64,000 nucleotides of DNA from Macrolepiota albuminosa (taxonomy: Eukaryota; Basidiomycota; Agaricomycetes; Agaricales; Agaricaceae): assembly GCA_027475525.1 (NCBI GenBank), contig JAMWFC010000111.1, positions 496,001-560,000 of the forward strand, in the 5' to 3' direction. The notes under the pieces were generated by a model that was not told the DNA's origin, ran no database searches, and was given only the letters and a program-made list of their open reading frames with translations. A program made the position numbers and the translations under genes. Within the stretch, counting starts at the first letter, position 1. Every line of letters begins with the position of its first letter. This document shows positions 21,294 to 32,640 of the stretch, in pieces.

Positions 21294-22672
21294 GGCTTTG
21301 CCATCTGATAAATAGCATATTTGTGTGATATCAAAGCTCATGGTTTATTGTAAATAATGGTTGATAGTTGAGTATACCTTGATATTGACAATGAATAGCA
21401 TTGTCAACTCAATCAACCTTTACAGAGAGCTACCTGCTATTTTACAATAGAATAGATAGAGGTCCTTAACTTTTAATGATATAATTTGCATCCATGCCCT
21501 CCAGGACACATTCAGAGCTATGTATATTTAAGAGATTCTAAACTCTCACATATGTGTACTTCAATCCAAGGCTTGTAGAAATAAATATTTTGATTCATCC
21601 ACATTTCTTCACTGGACAGCAAGCCCTTGATTTGTTTGTACTCAAGTCTTGCTCTAGTTTATAGCTTGTTATTTACATCTTATATCTTGATATAGCAGAA
21701 CAGAGAATGACCAGTCTGGGCCCACATATTTTTGCAAAGTTTACAGTTTAGCTCTTCAAGGTCGCACAACTGTTTTTCATAACTCTTTGTATGTTTTTCA
21801 TACTTCTTTGTATATCAATTGCATTGGCTATATTGCCTCTCATGTTATTCAATCCTCATAAGTATAATGAAGTAGGTGCAAAGGAGACAGTATTTAAGGT
21901 GTGATTGTTCTTTCACATGCCATATTAATCAGATTGATATGGTGATATATTTGGATGTGTTACCTTTTTCTGACAATTCTTTACCTTTGATGTCACTCAC
22001 TAGAAGTGCCTGTGATATCAACATCTAACAATTTTTGTCATTCTGAAATTATATCTGATCATAAGCTCAATACCAACAGACTTCGTGATAATGATCAGGA
22101 ACATTCAATGGTTCTGTATCTAGACTAGTGGAATCTGATGGGCCTGCCAATGTTGATATTGATAGAAGAGATATATTTGTTAGAGGTGCCACTAGCAATG
22201 ATAATCAAGATGTACTCAGTCTCCTCAATGTCAATCTGTCATTCTCTAACACTCTGATTCCTCTGCTGGCTGAAGGTACTCTGGTTTCAATTTGCAAAAG
22301 CAATGTATCTAGGTTGCAACCACAAAGATCTACTAACAAAGGTAATCAGTCATTTCTTCCTTCTTCCAAAAAGAAAAGATATATGCACAAGAAGGCCAAA
22401 ACCAACAAAAGCACACATGATGCCAGTATTGCCAGTACATGACCCAATAGATGCATTTCTCATGTCCTTATTGATTTGACTCTTGATACTATTGTCTGTA
22501 TCCTGTTATACTATATTCTTTCAATATCTAATGTATGATCTCAGGACTTGGAGTTTGAGAATTCTGATGTTGATGTATTTAATGATGTTGTATTTATGAT
22601 GAGCAAAAGTTCTGTCAAGTATGCAATTCACAGTACAAACTACATATATTGATTTACTTTTTAAGTTTTATA
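21294..22672. other. A+T-rich intergenic region, start of the repeat block
   Basis: About 1.4 kb of A+T-rich sequence follows DBR1. An open frame at 22128-22442 (104 codons, Ser/Asn/Lys-rich) has no recognisable family. No retroelement motif was identified here. It marks the change from gene-dense to repeat-dense DNA. Confidence 0.4.
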
Positions 22673-24266
22673 CTGGCTCAAAAAACTGCTCCAATGTCTG
22701 GCCTTTTTGGGAAGATTCACATGGTGTGCAACAATTACCTAGGCAAAAAATTGTAAAAAATCACATGACATACAGCTATATCCTGGCTTTATAACAATGT
22801 ATAGATCATGTGATTTGGACCAGAACTTGCTGATTAATAAATCAAACAAAATATTCAATTATTGAGGCAGTTTTTTGACCCACTCTAGTTTATTCTAATT
22901 TTTATATCTAGTACTTGGTACAGCCTCCATTTGCCTTTATAACTGCTTTGATTCTAGGCATGCTCTTTATGAGGCTTTGGCATACTTCTGGTGGTATTTA
23001 ATTCTACTCCTTGACCACTTTCTCTCACAACTCATGTACTCCTTTAAAAGAGTACCTCATATTCTAAAAGTTTGTGCTTGATGTAAACCTAAAGGTGTTC
23101 AATAAGATTAAGGTCAGGAAATTGGGCAGGCCAGGATATCACAATGATGTTGTTATCAGTAAACCAGGTTGTTGCCTGTTGGGAGGTGTGTTTCGGATCA
23201 TTGTCCTGCTGAAAATAATGTTCTTCCTCTTCCATTTCCAACTTCTCAAAGCTTTCTACTACTCCCTCATTCAAAATCTCATAATACTGTGCAGTATCCA
23301 TCTTTCCCACTCCATTCCAACTCATACAGCCCCATAACATTAAATTGTTTTCTCCTCCATGCTTGACAGTTAGCATAGTGATGTGGTCAGATAGTGGTTT
23401 TCCTGGAATTTTCCACACATATACCTTCCCAACTAATCCAATCCAATTAATCTTTGTCTCATCACTCTACAAAACCCTTTTCCAATCCTCCACTGTACAG
23501 TTTTCATGATATTGAGCAAACTTAAGCTGGTTTGCATGATGAGCAGCCTTGAGCATGGGAACTTTCTTCTTTGTTGCTGAGCAAAAACCTGCCTCCTTCA
23601 ATGCATTTCTGACTGTCTGAGGATTAACAGGACTGGAGATGACAGAACTGATGAACTGTGTGGCTTGAACAGCATTATCCAGCTTCCCAGTAGTAATTTG
23701 ATGAACAATAGACTGTTTGCCACATGCTGTAAGCTTGGAAGGATGACCTCTAGAATAATTTTTTTTGTTCCTCTCCAGTTCTTCACTGATCCTCCTTACA
23801 GTGCCCTTTTCCAGGCCAGTTTTTGCTTGATTTGACACTGAGAATACCTTTCATTGAGGAAAGAAGCAATAAAAAAGTGATTGGCAGCAGAAATAGGTTG
23901 CATGATAGTGGTAGAGTATCAAGAAGGTAATTGATTTTGATTGAGGTTGAATAAAATTAGTACAAACAAGGTTACATGACATTGTTTATACTTCCCACAA
24001 GGTGTTTCCATCTTCTACTGCTGAAAAGTGTTGAGAAAATATGAAAATTAAAGTGGGTCAAAAAATTACTCCAATGATTGAATATTTTGTTTGATTTATT
24101 AATCAGCGAGTTCTTGTCCAAATCACATGATATATACATCATTATAAAGCCAGGATAAAGTTGTATGTCATGTAATCTTTTATAATTTTCTTGCTTAGGT
24201 AATTGTTGCACACCATGTGAATCTTTCCAAAAAGGCCAAACATTGGGATAGTTTTTTGAGCCAGTT
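22673..24266 (-). mobile_element. Tc1/mariner-type DNA transposon with ~210-bp terminal inverted repeats
   Basis: Left TIR (about 22673-22885, CTGGCTCAAAAAACTGCTCC...) and right TIR (about 24054-24266, reading ...GTTTTTTGAGCCAG) are long imperfect inverted copies. Between them lies a minus-strand transposase relic. The outermost bases and TA duplication cannot be fixed: TA precedes the left end, but no TA abuts the right end. Confidence 0.85.
22930..23838 (-). pseudogene. Tc1-like transposase, inactivated by stop codons
   Basis: The frame starts near 23838 with a helix-turn-helix part (GTVRRISEELERNKKN, RGHPSKLTACGKQSIV, PQTVRNALKEAGF). It continues through the catalytic domain: SDETKINWIG gives the first Asp, QQDNDPKHTS the second, and PDLNLIEHL the Glu of a DD34E-type triad. 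In-frame stops fall at 23467 (just before SDETK), after EHL near 23088, and once more downstream. Each replaces a position where this family normally has Trp. The enzyme would cut and paste the element through its TIRs, but this copy cannot make full-length protein. Confidence 0.85.
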
Positions 24267-24432
24267 GTAATCCTGGTCAATTATAATTACTTATGTCATA
24301 CTATGACAGCACATGACAGAACCTTAACAAGCTGGCTCTTATCCAGCTTGTTATAGAATACTGATGGATTTTCCAGTTTCTTTCTTCTTCCATTCTCTTT
24401 TCCTCTTTTTCTCACTCTTGGATTCTTTTTGA

Positions 24433-24701
24433 TGTTGAAATTGCCTGTTGCATGCATTCCACTATCCACTATAATCATCATTCTACTCCAAGTTCATTCT
24501 ATCACATGTATCCTCCATGTGATTATTCTTTATTTACATGTATATATATATAAACTGTAGATAGATCATCTGAAGTCCTTACTCTTTCTGACTTTGGACT
24601 TCAGGTTGGTAGTACTTTACTTTGCTCAATACACTCTTTCTGACTTTGAACTTCAGCTTTAGTGACAGTTTCTGTTCCCTGTGCTTTGCCTGTCTTCAAC
24701 A
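24433..24701 (+). repeat. Solo LTR of the Copia family, plus orientation
   Basis: The sequence starts TGTTGAAATTGCCTG and ends GTCTTCAACA. It matches the LTRs at 26720, 31956, 60879 and 63525. No 5-bp duplication is visible at its ends (TTTGA left, TAAAC right), so it may be a recombinant or an assembly join. Confidence 0.8.
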
Positions 24702-25870
24702 TAAACATTGTATCATTTTCTGATAGGTTGAAATGTTGGGCTTGAGTATATCCTGTGCTGTTGTTATTGATTCTTTAGACTTCTGATTGAGGTGCTTCAT
24801 CAAATGACAGCGTCTAATGCTAACTCTTTTTTGAAATTGATCAGAGTTTGGCCAGAGTCACCTCTCCATTGTTGCACTAGTGCTATGAGTTCTGAGCCTT
24901 CTAACTCTTTGAAGTGAATGGATAATATGTGCAAAAGAACTGATAAATGGTGGTTGAGACTGATAGGTAAAGCCTGTAACAGAGCACCAAAGCCAGAAAT
25001 GTTCTGTGTCTAAGAAGGTTGCTAGAGTCTCTAGTATGTCAGGTATTGGTAGGCCTATAGTGTCTCTTAATGTGCTTAGCCTGAGTAGAAGCCTATCAAT
25101 GCTATCAACTTACTATTATAACTTTTAGCAAATTGCGAGATGGCTGGTACAGAATGGGAAATTATACAGAAATAAAGAGCAGCTATTATTTCAACAGGGT
25201 GTTCTGACATTACTGTAGACTAGGATAGTGCATTGTTGGAGATTTTTATGCTCAATCACTATCTAAAGGAGGCTTATAATATAGATAAGATATCTGAAGC
25301 AGGCAAGTGAATGCTAAAGGGCACAGATACTAGTATATTTTTGCAGCTACTTGCTAGTATGAACAATAGAGGAATGTCATCTACAGCAAGGTCGCTAGCT
25401 CCTAGCGCTGCCAGAAATTGAAATAATTTTGTCAAAAAGGAGGATTTAGAGAATGCAGTTAACACCGCAGTTGCTAATATTATGAATAAGTTAGAAACTT
25501 TAATTTTGACTAGCTTTATAATGTCTAGGAACAATATGCAAATGGGACTTTGTCATTTCTGTGGGGAAGCAGGACATATGATGACTAGAGGTTGCTATGC
25601 TATCCTCAAACAGTATCTATGTGTAAGTGAACACTTTGTAGTTATATCTTCACTAAGAGAAAATGAGATCAAACCAAAACACAGAATAGCACAAAATAAG
25701 ATTTAAAAAACAGGATCCAAAACATCCTCTACTCTCCTCCTAATATATGGTTTTTAATAAAGTTCATGAAATTGAGGTTCATACTTCTTTCTAATCTCCA
25801 GCTTGATTTGCCCTCTCCTGTTTTTAGTTCACCCCTCCCCCTATTTATTAGATTGAAAGAAAACATGTTG
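24702..25870 (+). other. Degraded A+T-rich sequence with a Gypsy-type zinc-knuckle remnant
   Basis: At about 25550-25600 the plus strand encodes LCHFCGEAGHMMTRGC, close to the CHFCEEIGHTMTRGHC knuckle of element C at 55,200. It is therefore a gag fragment of the same Gypsy group. The rest has no readable frame. Confidence 0.45.
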
Positions 25871-25899
25871 TAAGCTTCATGCTTACACTTGCCCTTTCC

Positions 25900-26540
25900 C
25901 AAAAATTTTCATACTCTCCTGAGAATCTCCTTTTTCTTCTCTCATTTATCAAGCACCACTGTATCTTCCATTTCTCTTCTACTTTTCCACTCATTGTAAT
26001 TGGGACTATAACTCCTTCATCTCACCAAGTACTGTACTCCACAACCATGTCTTCTCTCACCTAGAATTTTATCAATAAAATGCTCCTCTTGTCTGTTTTC
26101 CATTACAATTGGTCCTGACATCTCTAGCTGACAAGAGAGAAACAAGCCATCATCATTTTCATGATGTGGAGTGAGCAGACTGCTATGAAAATAATTGTAA
26201 ATTCTTATTGAAGAAGGCAGATCAAAGACATATTCAGAAATTTCTGAAAAACACTCTAAAATTACGAAAGGACCATCTTGGTGTGGCATGAACTTGGCAA
26301 CATGGCCATCTTTCTTTTAGACATATTCTCGCTGTCTATTTGTCATGGACAATATTACATGATCTCCCACCTTATAAACTACCTTTGGCACCCAGCACAT
26401 ATTTGCATGATGAGCCTGGTTGATTTTGGCTGTCATGAGGTTATCCATTGCTTCTAGAAAATTAGACTTAATTTCTTGCAACACCTAAAAAGCCAAGTCT
26501 TCAGTAGGTGTGTCAACTGGAGGTGGTGGAAAGAGAGGCA
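25900..26540 (-). pseudogene. Gypsy integrase C-terminus and chromodomain fragment
   Basis: On the minus strand the frame reads MTAKINQAHHAN, then YKVGDHVILSMTNRQRE, then HQDGPFVILECFSEISEYVF, RIYNYFHSSLLTPHHENDDG and FIDKILGERRHGCGVQYLVR. The motif order is that of the C-terminal domain of basidiomycete chromodomain Gypsy integrases. The chromodomain breaks at a TGA right after QYLVR, where the family has Trp. Several other stops are present. No LTRs or upstream pol are attached. Confidence 0.75.
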
Positions 26541-26719
26541 GTAGCATTCTAGGGTGAAAATCCAGACTTGAGTTGGAAAGGTGAGTAACTCATAAATACA
26601 TTAACAGTATTCATAATTATGAATCAAATTTTTAGAAGTGCTTTTACTCAATCTGTTTGTAAACAATTCACATGGAAATGGATGCACTGTACAATTGTTT
26701 TATTTGAGCATTCAGATGC

Positions 26720-26993
26720 TGTTGAAATTGCCTGTTACATGCATTCCACTATCCATTATGATCATCATTCTACTCCAAGTTCATTCTATCACATGTATAT
26801 AGTTTTCCCTGTTACATGCATTCCACTATCCATTATGATCATCATTCTACTCCAAGTTCATTCTATCACATGTATATAGTTTTTCAGCAGTATATAAACT
26901 GTAGATAGTTCATCTGAAGTCCTCATTCTTTCTGACTTTGGACTTCAGCTTTAGTGACAGTTTCTGTCTCCTGTGCTTTGTCTGTCTTCAATA
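26720..26993 (+). repeat. 5' LTR of Copia copy A, with internal 77-bp duplication
   Basis: It starts TGTTGAAATTGCC and ends near CTTCAATA (CAACA in intact copies). The segment 26731-26807 is repeated at 26808-26884 with a period of exactly 77 bp (76 matching bases), which the sister LTRs lack. Confidence 0.8.
26731..26884. repeat. 77-bp-period tandem duplication, site 1
   Basis: Two head-to-tail copies within the Copia LTR; 76 consecutive matching bases at offset 77. See the finding on 77-bp duplications. Confidence 0.9.
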
Positions 26994-27381
26994 TATGGGC
27001 CTCAGCCTCTAAAGCTACAGTTTGAAGTTTTTGTCATTTTACTGCTCTGTGTCTGTGCTATAGTCCTTATAGTGGTTGCAGCTCCCTCTATATACATAGA
27101 CTCTGAACTATTGGATGGTAACCCTTAAGTGGGGCTGCTTTATCTCGCCAGTGAAGCCTGACATGTCTGACTGGGAGGTGTTACAATTGCAGAGTCTGCA
27201 GTTACTTAGTTACACTTACTATACCTCACCTTCCTGCTACACCACTCCTGAGGACCTTATAGGAACACTGCCAATTTTATTAACTGGATTTGTGGCTGAA
27301 TTTCTTCTGGCACACTAGATCTTAGCATTTTATTGCTTTTTAGCATTTCCTGACACTACACTCCACACCAACTTTCTCACC

Positions 27382-30300
27382 ATGCCTACTTCTATACCAG
27401 CCTTCAACAAACTCAATTCCCACAACTATAACTCTTAGGTTGGGGAAATGAAGGCCTATCTTCACTCTCAGAATGTCTGGATGCCTATTTTCATGCTTTT
27501 TTTGGCTCCTGAACTCTCTGACAAATCTATACCAGAAGAGAAGAGGGTGCAATGAAGAGAATCCAGGATTTGCACCCTAAAGACTTCAATATTGCTAATC
27601 TAGACAATGAATTGTCATCTATGGCATTAATCAGGGCACTTCCTGGAGATTTCTCAGCATTTGTATCAACTCTTCTTCTTAAAGATGATTTGGACAAGGC
27701 CAAAATTCACCAGGCCTTTGTCACAGAGGAAACACAATATCGTCATCATGCTGATAAGTCTGCTGCAGCTGCAATTGCTATGAATGTTGCATTGGCCAAA
27801 GCTACTTGTGATTTTTGCAGTTTGCAAGGTCATACTCTGCTGCAGCTGCAATTGCTATGAATGTTGCATTGGCCAAAGCTACTTGTGATTTTTGCAGTTT
27901 GCAAGGTCATACACAGGCTAATTGCTTCAAATACAAGGCAGCCCAGCAACAAGCCAAGCAGCAGACTAAATCTCACAAAGGAAAAGGCAAAAAGCGTCAG
28001 GAGCATGCTAATACAGCCTCCAATGATGACAAGTCAAAGAAGGATGATGCAGAATTTGCTGGAAATGCAAGTACTCATTTATTGGATTGTTCAGATCCAT
28101 TACTTCCCATTCAGCCTGAAGCTGACTTTGATTGGATTGTAGACTCAGGAGCCACTTGCCACATGACTCCACATCAAAATTGGGTCTACAATTACAAACC
28201 TTGTCATACTCCAATCAAGTTAGCTGACAACAACATTATTTATTCAGCTGGAATTGAAACAGTTATATTTCATTCAGTTGTAAATGGGAAGAAGGTCCAA
28301 TCTTTGGAGTTCCATAGAGTCTTGCATGTTCCACAGCTCCAAAATAATCTCTTATCTTGTATATATTTGACCAGAAACAAAGGCTATAACATTCACATTA
28401 ACAAAAAGGCCATGCATTTCTGGTTGAATGGAAAAGAGTTATTTAATGCTACAATCAAATCCAACAACTCTGCTCATTTGGATGGTTATACAGCACTAGT
28501 TTCAGAGTCTGCTCATCTTACCAGCACATTACCACTTGATTTGAACCTATGGCATTGCAGATTTGCTCATCATAACTATGCAGATGTCAAAAAGATGGTC
28601 AATAACAAGTTGGTAGTTGGTTTGAACTTGAATTCTGCTGCAAAGCCTGATCTCATCTGTGAACCTTGTTTGGCTGGCAAAATGCATTCCAGCCCTTTTC
28701 CTTCTTCTAGTAGCAGTGCTTCAAAGCCATTAGAATTAATCCATACTGATGTCTATGGCCCTCTTCCAGTTGCTGCAATTGGAGGCTATCACTATTGGAT
28801 TACATTCATTGATGATTGCACTAGCTTCAAAGCTGTCATGGCTATAAAGAAGAAAAGTGATGCATTCAATGCATTCAATGCCTTCAAGACATTCAAAGCT
28901 TATGCTGAGAATGCTCTAGATGCCAAAATCAAGGCTATGCAAGATGACAAGGGTGGAGAGTACATGTCAAAGGAGTTTGTTGCATACACTGATGCTTGTG
29001 GAATTGTAAGGAGGCACACAACTCAAAATAGGCCTCAGCAGAATGGTGTTGCTGAAAGAGCAAACAGAACTCTGTCAGAAGACATCACTGCCATGCTCAA
29101 TGAGTCAGGCTTACCAGCCTCATTCTGGGCACACTGTCTATATGCTCAGATTCACATTCTGAATTGCATTCCAACAGCATCACAGTCAGCTACTCCTTAT
29201 GAGAGGTGGCACAAGCACAAACCAGATGTTTCTCACCTCAAAGTTTGGAGATGTAGAGCATATGTTTATATACAAAGGAATAAGTGCAAATCTCTGCAGT
29301 CTTATATGGAAAAATGCATCTTTATTGGATATCCTCCTGGTTATAAAGGATGGTTGTTTTACAATCCTGAAACCAAAAAGACTGTAATTTCTGAGAGAGC
29401 AGAGTTTGATGAGTGCTTCTTCCCTGGTTTGTGCTTAACTAGGCCAGTGATATCTTCTACATCTCCTCTACCACTTGTGGATCTCAATATTTCTGAGTTA
29501 CCTGCCCTTGAAAATGAGGGAAGTGAACCATTGCTTTTTCAAGTGCCAGTAACACCTTCTACACCTCCATTACCTCCACCACCTCCATTACACCCTATAA
29601 CACCTCTACCAGCTCCAAGACCACAATTAAGCCCTCAGCCAGCTGCTCCAGCACTCAGACCATGTCCAAATCAACTCAGACATCATTCTGCACAACCACC
29701 TGCACAACCACTTGCTCCTCTATCACCTCCACTTGCCTTAAGACACTCTAAGCGCAATATACAGCCTCCCAGAGACTGGTAGGTGGTGCAACATCAAGAA
29801 CCTGTCCACGACAGTTCTGATAAAGAGGAGCAAGTGCAAGGTGAATTGGAATTGGGGTTTGATCTTAAACAAGAAGAACTAGAGCCAGAACCACTTGATC
29901 CTGGTTTTGAAGATGTTCAGTTTGCTGGAATGGCTAGCTCTTCAGATCCTAGAACATTCAAACAAGCTATGAAATCTGAGGATGCTGACAAGTGGTATCA
30001 GGCAGCAGTTGATGAATATGTTTCATTGGTTGCTAATGGAACTTGGGAGGAGTGTGACTTGCCTGAAGGCAAGAAAGCTATTGGCAGTGGATGGGTATTT
30101 CGCATTAAGCGCAATGCAAATGGCTCAATTGAGAGGTTTAAAGCTAGACTTGTTGCAAAGGGTTATGCACAATGCCCTGGCATTGACTACAATGAAGTTT
30201 TTGCACCAATATTTTGTTCTGCCTCTCTGCGCCTTATCCTTGCTATTGCTGGCATTGAAGACATGGAATTGCACTTTGTAGATGTCACTTCTGCCTTTCC

Positions 30301-30949
30301 CAATGGTGATTTAAAGGAGGATATCTATATGCTTCAACCAGAAGGGTTTCAGAATAGAAAAAGAGTGCTCAAGCTTAAAAAGTCACTTTATAGCTTAAAG
30401 CAAGCAGACAGACAGTGGAACAAGAAGCTACATGCAACACTATCATCAATGGGCTTTAAAAGACTTGAATCTGACTGTTTTATCTATTTTTATGTCAAAG
30501 GAGAAGTCAAGATCATTGTACCTATTTATATTGATGACATTACACTTGCTTCAAAGTCCACTGCTACAATTGACACTGCTGTCAAAGACCTACAAAAGCA
30601 CTTCAAAATCCGTGATTTGGGCTCTTTCCACTTCCTTTTAAGTGTTCAGATATATAGAGACTGCTCAAAGTGCTCTATTTCACTCTCACAACATCAATAT
30701 ATTGTTAACATGTTAGAGCGCTATAAAATGAGTGATTGCAACTCTGTATCCACTCCAATGTCATCTGGTCTCAAGCTATCCAGAGCTATGGCACCTCAAA
30801 GTGAAGCAGAAGTAAAGGAAATGCAGAATGTACCCTATTTGAATGCAATTAGTTCATTGCAGTATTTGGCTACTATGACAAGACCAGATATTGCATATGC
30901 AGTGTCATGTTTGAGATGCTTTAATTCTTCTTCAGGACCTAAGCATTGA
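27382..30949 (+). pseudogene. Copia (Ty1-like) gag-pol, copy A, decayed
   Basis: The frame begins MPTSIPAFNKLNSHNYNS at 27382 and is broken at once by TAG where copy B has Trp. A ~250-bp deletion removes the middle of gag. The zinc knuckle CDFCSLQGHTQANC, protease WIVDSGATCHM, GAG-pre-integrase WHCRFAHHN, integrase (HTDVYGPLPV, DDKGGEYMS, RPQQNGVAERANRTL) and reverse transcriptase (SGWVFRIKRNANG, YIDDITLAS) are all readable. The frame runs 27815-29782, stops after PRDW, then continues 29783-30949. RNase H is missing beyond SCLRCFNSS. The RT part survives only in this copy. Confidence 0.88.
27759..27912. repeat. 77-bp-period tandem duplication, site 2
   Basis: Exactly 77 bases (27759-27835) are repeated at 27836-27912 inside gag and shift the frame. 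Copy B has the segment once. Confidence 0.95.
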
Positions 30950-31955
30950 GCAGCTATTAAGCATTTACTGTGCTATTGCAAAGGCACCATGGACTACAAG
31001 CTTCATTACATGGAGTAGAATGATGATTATAATGGATAGTAGAATGCATGTAACAAGGCAATTTCAACATATTGTGCATTCTCTGGGACCCATCTGAGAC
31101 TCTGTCTTATATTAAGTACATCCAAAGATATATTGACTAAATAGCTGTATCAGTGATAGTGCACCTTAGCTCAAGTACATCCAAAGATATATTGACTAAA
31201 TAGCTGTATCAGTGATAGTGCACCTTAGCTCAATTTGGGCATCATCAATGTCTTATTCTGTCAATAAAGTTTTCTCATTTTCTACAATTGCCACCTGCTT
31301 ATTCAAAAAACACCTATTATGATTGAGTATGGTTGTAAGCAATACACTTACAAAAACATTGTCTCCAGTATCTAGTAGTGTATGTAAAGTGCAAAGAGTC
31401 CTGACAGAGTCCTGGTATGCTCAAAACAGTAAAATGTAGCTAGGTGCTAATAATTAGCACTTCTGATGCTACTTAGCAAATTGTAAGCATTGTAATTTTA
31501 ATGAAAGTATTGCAAAAAGATGAGATAGCATAATGCAAATGTGCCCATTGTTGGCCCTATAGATAAGAAAGATGATATAAATAATGTCAGTACCTAATTC
31601 TCTGGCAAGACTAAGTCAAGCTAGCAAGATTTGAATAGTAGAGATAACTAAGTACTGATTGTTATTATTTACATGTCTAATAGCTATATTTTATATTATA
31701 TGCTACTATAATTTGAAAATAAATCTATTTGCAGCACTACAAGTTAGCACCTCTTATGACTATAGCTAACAGTGACTTGTTAATAGTGACTAACAGCACA
31801 TGAATAACAGCAACTAATAGCAAAACAGCCTATTAGCCATGGCAACTCTAAACTACTTAAAATTATATGAACCTGCTCACTTTTTTAACTCAAGTCTGAT
31901 TTGCCAAAATATTTCAGTGTATGGTCAGAATGTAATATAATATAATTAATATTAT
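30950..31955. other. Truncated Copia end, inverted LTR tip and A+T-rich repeat debris
   Basis: At 31008-31068 the 3' end of Copia copy A changes abruptly into the tip of a Copia LTR in the opposite orientation (ends CAATTTCAACA). A 59-bp tandem duplication follows (31114-31234). Sequence at about 31340-31720 resembles 63300-63510 (shared AGAGTCCTGACAG..., GCTAGCAAGATTTGAAT), so a further unnamed repeat family lies there. No coding frame is supported. Confidence 0.5.
31114..31234. repeat. 59-bp tandem duplication
   Basis: AAGTACATCCAAAGATATAT... through CCTTAGCTC occurs twice head to tail with a 59-bp period. The related LTR X sequence at 37070-37158 has it once. Confidence 0.85.
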
Positions 31956-32235
31956 TGTTGAAGACAGGCAAAGCACAGGGGACAGAAACTGTCACTAAAG
32001 CTAAAGTCCAAAGTCAGAAAGAATTTATTGAGCAAAGTAAAGTACTACTAACCTGAAGTCCAAGTCAGAAAGAGTAAGGACTTCAGGTGATCCATCTACA
32101 GTTTATATACTGCTGGAAAACTATATACATGTGAATAAAGAATAATCACATGTGGATACATGTGATAAAATGAACTTGGAGTAGAATAATGATCATAATA
32201 GATAGTGAAATGCATGTAACAAGGCAATTTCAACA
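31956..32235 (-). repeat. Solo Copia LTR with 5-bp target-site duplication ATTAT
   Basis: The LTR runs TGTTGAAGACAGG...CAATTTCAACA (minus orientation). It is flanked by ATTAT on both sides (31951-31955 and 32236-32240), so it is a genuine insertion reduced to one LTR by recombination. Confidence 0.9.
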
Positions 32236-32640
32236 ATTATTTATTATTATATTCTACAATACTGCCTGGTTGCCTTGCATAAGGCAGTCAATTTTACTAT
32301 CATATGTTGTAGTACTAAAATTGAATATTGATTTGGTTTTGTTGCGTGATAATAAGGCTATAATCATTCTTGACATTGTTTCATTTTTTTAAATCTTTTG
32401 AGTTCAATTCTGTTACTACAAATGACAACTGCAAATATTAGACTGACAGTCTAGACTGTGATTATATCAAACAGTACATCAACTTCTTTGATGCATGCAC
32501 CTGGAACAGTATCTATATGTAGCATATTTTAATTGAATGCATTCAAATCAACTCATAGAACCAACCCATGATAGTAAGACCATTGACTAGTCATTAGCGT
32601 ATACTCAGACAGCATTGGCTAATCTGGTCCAACCCAGGTC
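32236..32640. other. A+T-rich spacer, nothing recognised
   Basis: No family, frame or repeat identified beyond general A+T-richness. Confidence 0.3.

Noticed and set aside
28861..28885. Short GCATTCAAT repeats in Copia integrase
   Set aside because: It is a small in-frame repeat present in both Copia copies, so part of the family sequence.
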